Below are positions 61,701 through 64,000 of a stretch of 64,000 nt of DNA, one piece after another. The notes beneath the pieces are model-generated. The model saw only the letters and a program-made list of their open reading frames with translations, did no database searches and had not been told where the DNA came from. Made by a program: the position numbers and the translations under genes. The stretch's first letter is position 1. Each line of letters starts with the position of its first letter. Source of the stretch: Bombus terrestris (lineage: Eukaryota; Arthropoda; Insecta; Hymenoptera; Apidae); NCBI RefSeq assembly GCF_910591885.1, contig NC_063274.1, positions 10,934,164 to 10,998,163 on the forward strand, written 5' to 3'.

Positions 61701-64000
61701 CGTGGGCGTATCTCACTGCTATGCGCATCTTAATTAGATACGTGTATCGGGCATTGTGGCTCGTGTAAGGAACCCGAGTGTGTCAGCTATTTTTGGCCAA
61801 TAAATTGAACTTTCCTCGCATCACAATGCCGCATACAAATAAAAATACGCTCCACGGGACTGCTTTGCAAGTGGAGGAATTTTGATGAAGTTTACGAGAA
61901 ATGGTTTTAAGGTTGCATTGTATAGTGTACGAACAATGACTCACGAAAAAGGTTTGGATACTTGTAGAAACTTTGAACGTGCGCTGTGTACTGTATAAAA
62001 TATTTGGAATTTTATTAGCACTGTAATCAGATACAATTATGACTAAAATTCGATATGGTTTTTAATTTCTGCATCGGTAAGTAGGTTTAGTTTACCGTAA
62101 AATGTTAATGCAATATTTTGCTGTAGCAATTTTTAAGGCACTTGCATAAAGATTACAGTCTTTATCTGAGTATTGAAATTCCCGAATATTTGAAATATAT
62201 CAGTCGTCGGACTGGATTTCTCGCGCATTAAGATCCTCGTAATTACATAGACGTAGATACTTTCACAGTCAGAAGGATTGACATAATTAACTGTCTCGAC
62301 GAGACTTCTGTTGTCAACAGAATAGGAATCCCTTTCACCGATTATTTGTGCGCTTATGTAATTCAGCACGAAATATTGGAACGACAAATTTTCTCGGAAA
62401 AATTAACGTTTGACAGGGAAGATTGAATAAACAAGGTAACTTGCGATTCAAGCGTTAGGAAAATTAATATATAAACTAATTTCGATTAATAATATCGACG
62501 AACTCTCTGTGAACTTAATATTTCCTATACATCTCGTATAAAAATCGGAGTCAATTATCAAACTTACTAGAAAATAATCCCTAGACGTCAAAACGAGCTG
62601 CAGTATCCTTTCTCAAGTCAATTGTCTAAACGAGCAGCAAACTAGCGAGGAGGTGACTAGATGAAAAGATCGTTGATTCCATTTAGAATGAACGTGAGAC
62701 CGGAAATAAGGGCCGAAGGTGCCGCGAACTAGGCTTCATTGTTATCAAAGAAACGACAGGAAGAGGAGCCATCGTAAGAAAGAAGCTTACGCATAATGAG
62801 GAAAATCAGATCGGCTGGTTATGAAATACGAGATCGTTTACCAACGTTGTCTTGCAACAGACTCGATGAAGTTTCAAAAGTGAAACGATTACCACATTTC
62901 TTATTCCCTGTTTTGTCGTGTGCATATTTACATCGTTTTTGTGTCACCTCGATTGCTACGGTAACACTCTTTCAACGCGTTATCGGTTCAAAATGCTTTG
63001 CAAATACATTTTTCTTCTATTTGTATTTAGTTTTCATATTCAATCGATGTGTAACATACGCGAAACGCAAACTGCGTTGTTTCCTTCTGAAAATAAATAT
63101 AAACAATCTATCAACTTATAAAAGTTAATAAATTATTTTCATTGAAATTTTGTACAATTTTTTTGAATAATACGTATTTTCTAGACATATTACAATGAGA
63201 TAATAGAAAATTATTTCGATTTTATATCGGGTGAAAATCTGGTATTTCGTTTATATACCGTAAAAGCTTTTATGTAAAATATAACGAAACGTATTCGAGC
63301 TTTTATTGTCTTACGCGATACTTACCTTCGATATTATCCTTTTGTCGACACAGACACCTTGAATGCGTAATAGGAAACGATCTTAACATACTCGAATCTT
63401 AGTCATACATCTCCCGTTTAACGTCACAAAGATTTCATACATTTTAATCTTGAAAATCGATCAATTATCATAAATGAATTGGCCATCAGTAAAACATAAA
63501 ACACGTTATCCTTGAATCTCGCTTATCCGATCTTCTAATTAAAATCTCCTTTTCCTTGAATATAAATATGAATATCAATATGGATTAAATGCCATCATTA
63601 TCCACTATCTAGCGTGTATCTCTGACTGAAAAAGGAAACGTGTCATAAACACACCAACTCGATCGCGTTTATTCGTTACATTCAAACGCATAATATCCTG
63701 AAGCATCTACAAGTTGCATATTTATGCCCACAATGACGTTTATGTATCCCTCTTTTCTGAATTTATGTAATCAGTCCGTTTTCCTCGTATGTTTTTTCCG
63801 ACCAGACGGCCATAAATAACGCGTCTTGTCCTTCTTATTTTCATCCTCATCTTCGACATAAATCGGCGATGGACACAGATTTTCCACCTGCTATAAAACT
63901 CGTTCTTCCCTGCGGTGCAGCGTTCAAGCGACACAAAATAGAAGCCACTAAGGACACGTACGATTCTGTGCCACCTAAGGATCCATATTATTCAGACAAG
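55786..64000. other. non-coding stretch to the window edge, no gene recognised
   Basis: GC-rich patches at 55.9-56.2, 56.9-57.4 and 59.4-59.8 kb lie in otherwise AT-rich DNA. Open frames of up to 150 codons (58.65-59.10 kb, minus strand) are AT-rich or low-complexity and resemble no family. No RNA gene, transposon terminus or convincing splice-bounded exon was found. The 60-61.2 kb and 62.0-64.0 kb portions are nearly featureless. Confidence 0.6.

Noticed and set aside
1..64000. CRISPR arrays, operons, ribosome-binding sites
   Set aside because: The window is eukaryotic nuclear DNA; no regularly spaced repeat array exists and prokaryotic signals are not expected.

Overview
This is eukaryotic, AT-rich DNA with scattered CpG-rich islands, long homopolymers, short GT-AG introns beside very long ones, and few and decayed DNA transposons. 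That mix, with a clearly insect Pax gene, suggests a holometabolous insect, most likely a hymenopteran such as a bee. The species cannot be named from this window.

Only one protein-coding gene can be recognised. It is the insect Pax6 paralogue twin of eyeless (toy), read right to left on the minus strand and occupying about the first 20.5 kb. Three exons are certain (6876-7128, 6469-6649 and 224-500). Together they encode a complete paired domain plus the conserved linker after it; splice sites and phases agree at every junction. The homeodomain and C-terminus lie beyond the left edge. A fourth, GC-rich exon at 20159-20465 is a strong candidate upstream coding exon. It has a good acceptor and donor, its phase matches exon 6876-7128, and it offers an ATG reading MPHK just before the donor. 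If so, toy has a 13.0 kb intron upstream of the paired domain and a 6.0 kb intron inside the end of it.

From about 20.5 kb to 64 kb I find no recognisable gene on either strand. The open reading frames there have no family resemblance that I can see and lie mostly in GC-rich patches, where stop codons are rare by chance. The desert alternates AT-rich DNA with CpG-rich islands near 25, 29-30.5, 37-40, 41, 46, 50 and 55-56 kb. The 29.3-30.5 kb island is the best promoter/first-exon candidate. Gene deserts of this kind often flank developmental transcription factors and carry their enhancers, but that reading is inference here.

Three mobile-element relics can be delimited: a piggyBac-type element (TTAA duplications, 13-bp terminal repeats) at 17.7-18.3 kb; a 215-bp internally deleted mariner at 36.8-37.0 kb that keeps the end of the transposase frame; and a pogo/Tigger-like non-autonomous element at 44.3-44.7 kb. 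Other structure includes a diverged local duplication at 8.3-8.9 kb, clusters of near-perfect inverted repeats (17.4, 21.2-21.4, 36.0, 48.4 and 51.3 kb), a paired ETS-type palindrome at 36.05 kb, microsatellites and polypurine tracts. I see no convincing new biological system; the observations worth a second look are the upstream structure of toy and the structured non-coding elements.
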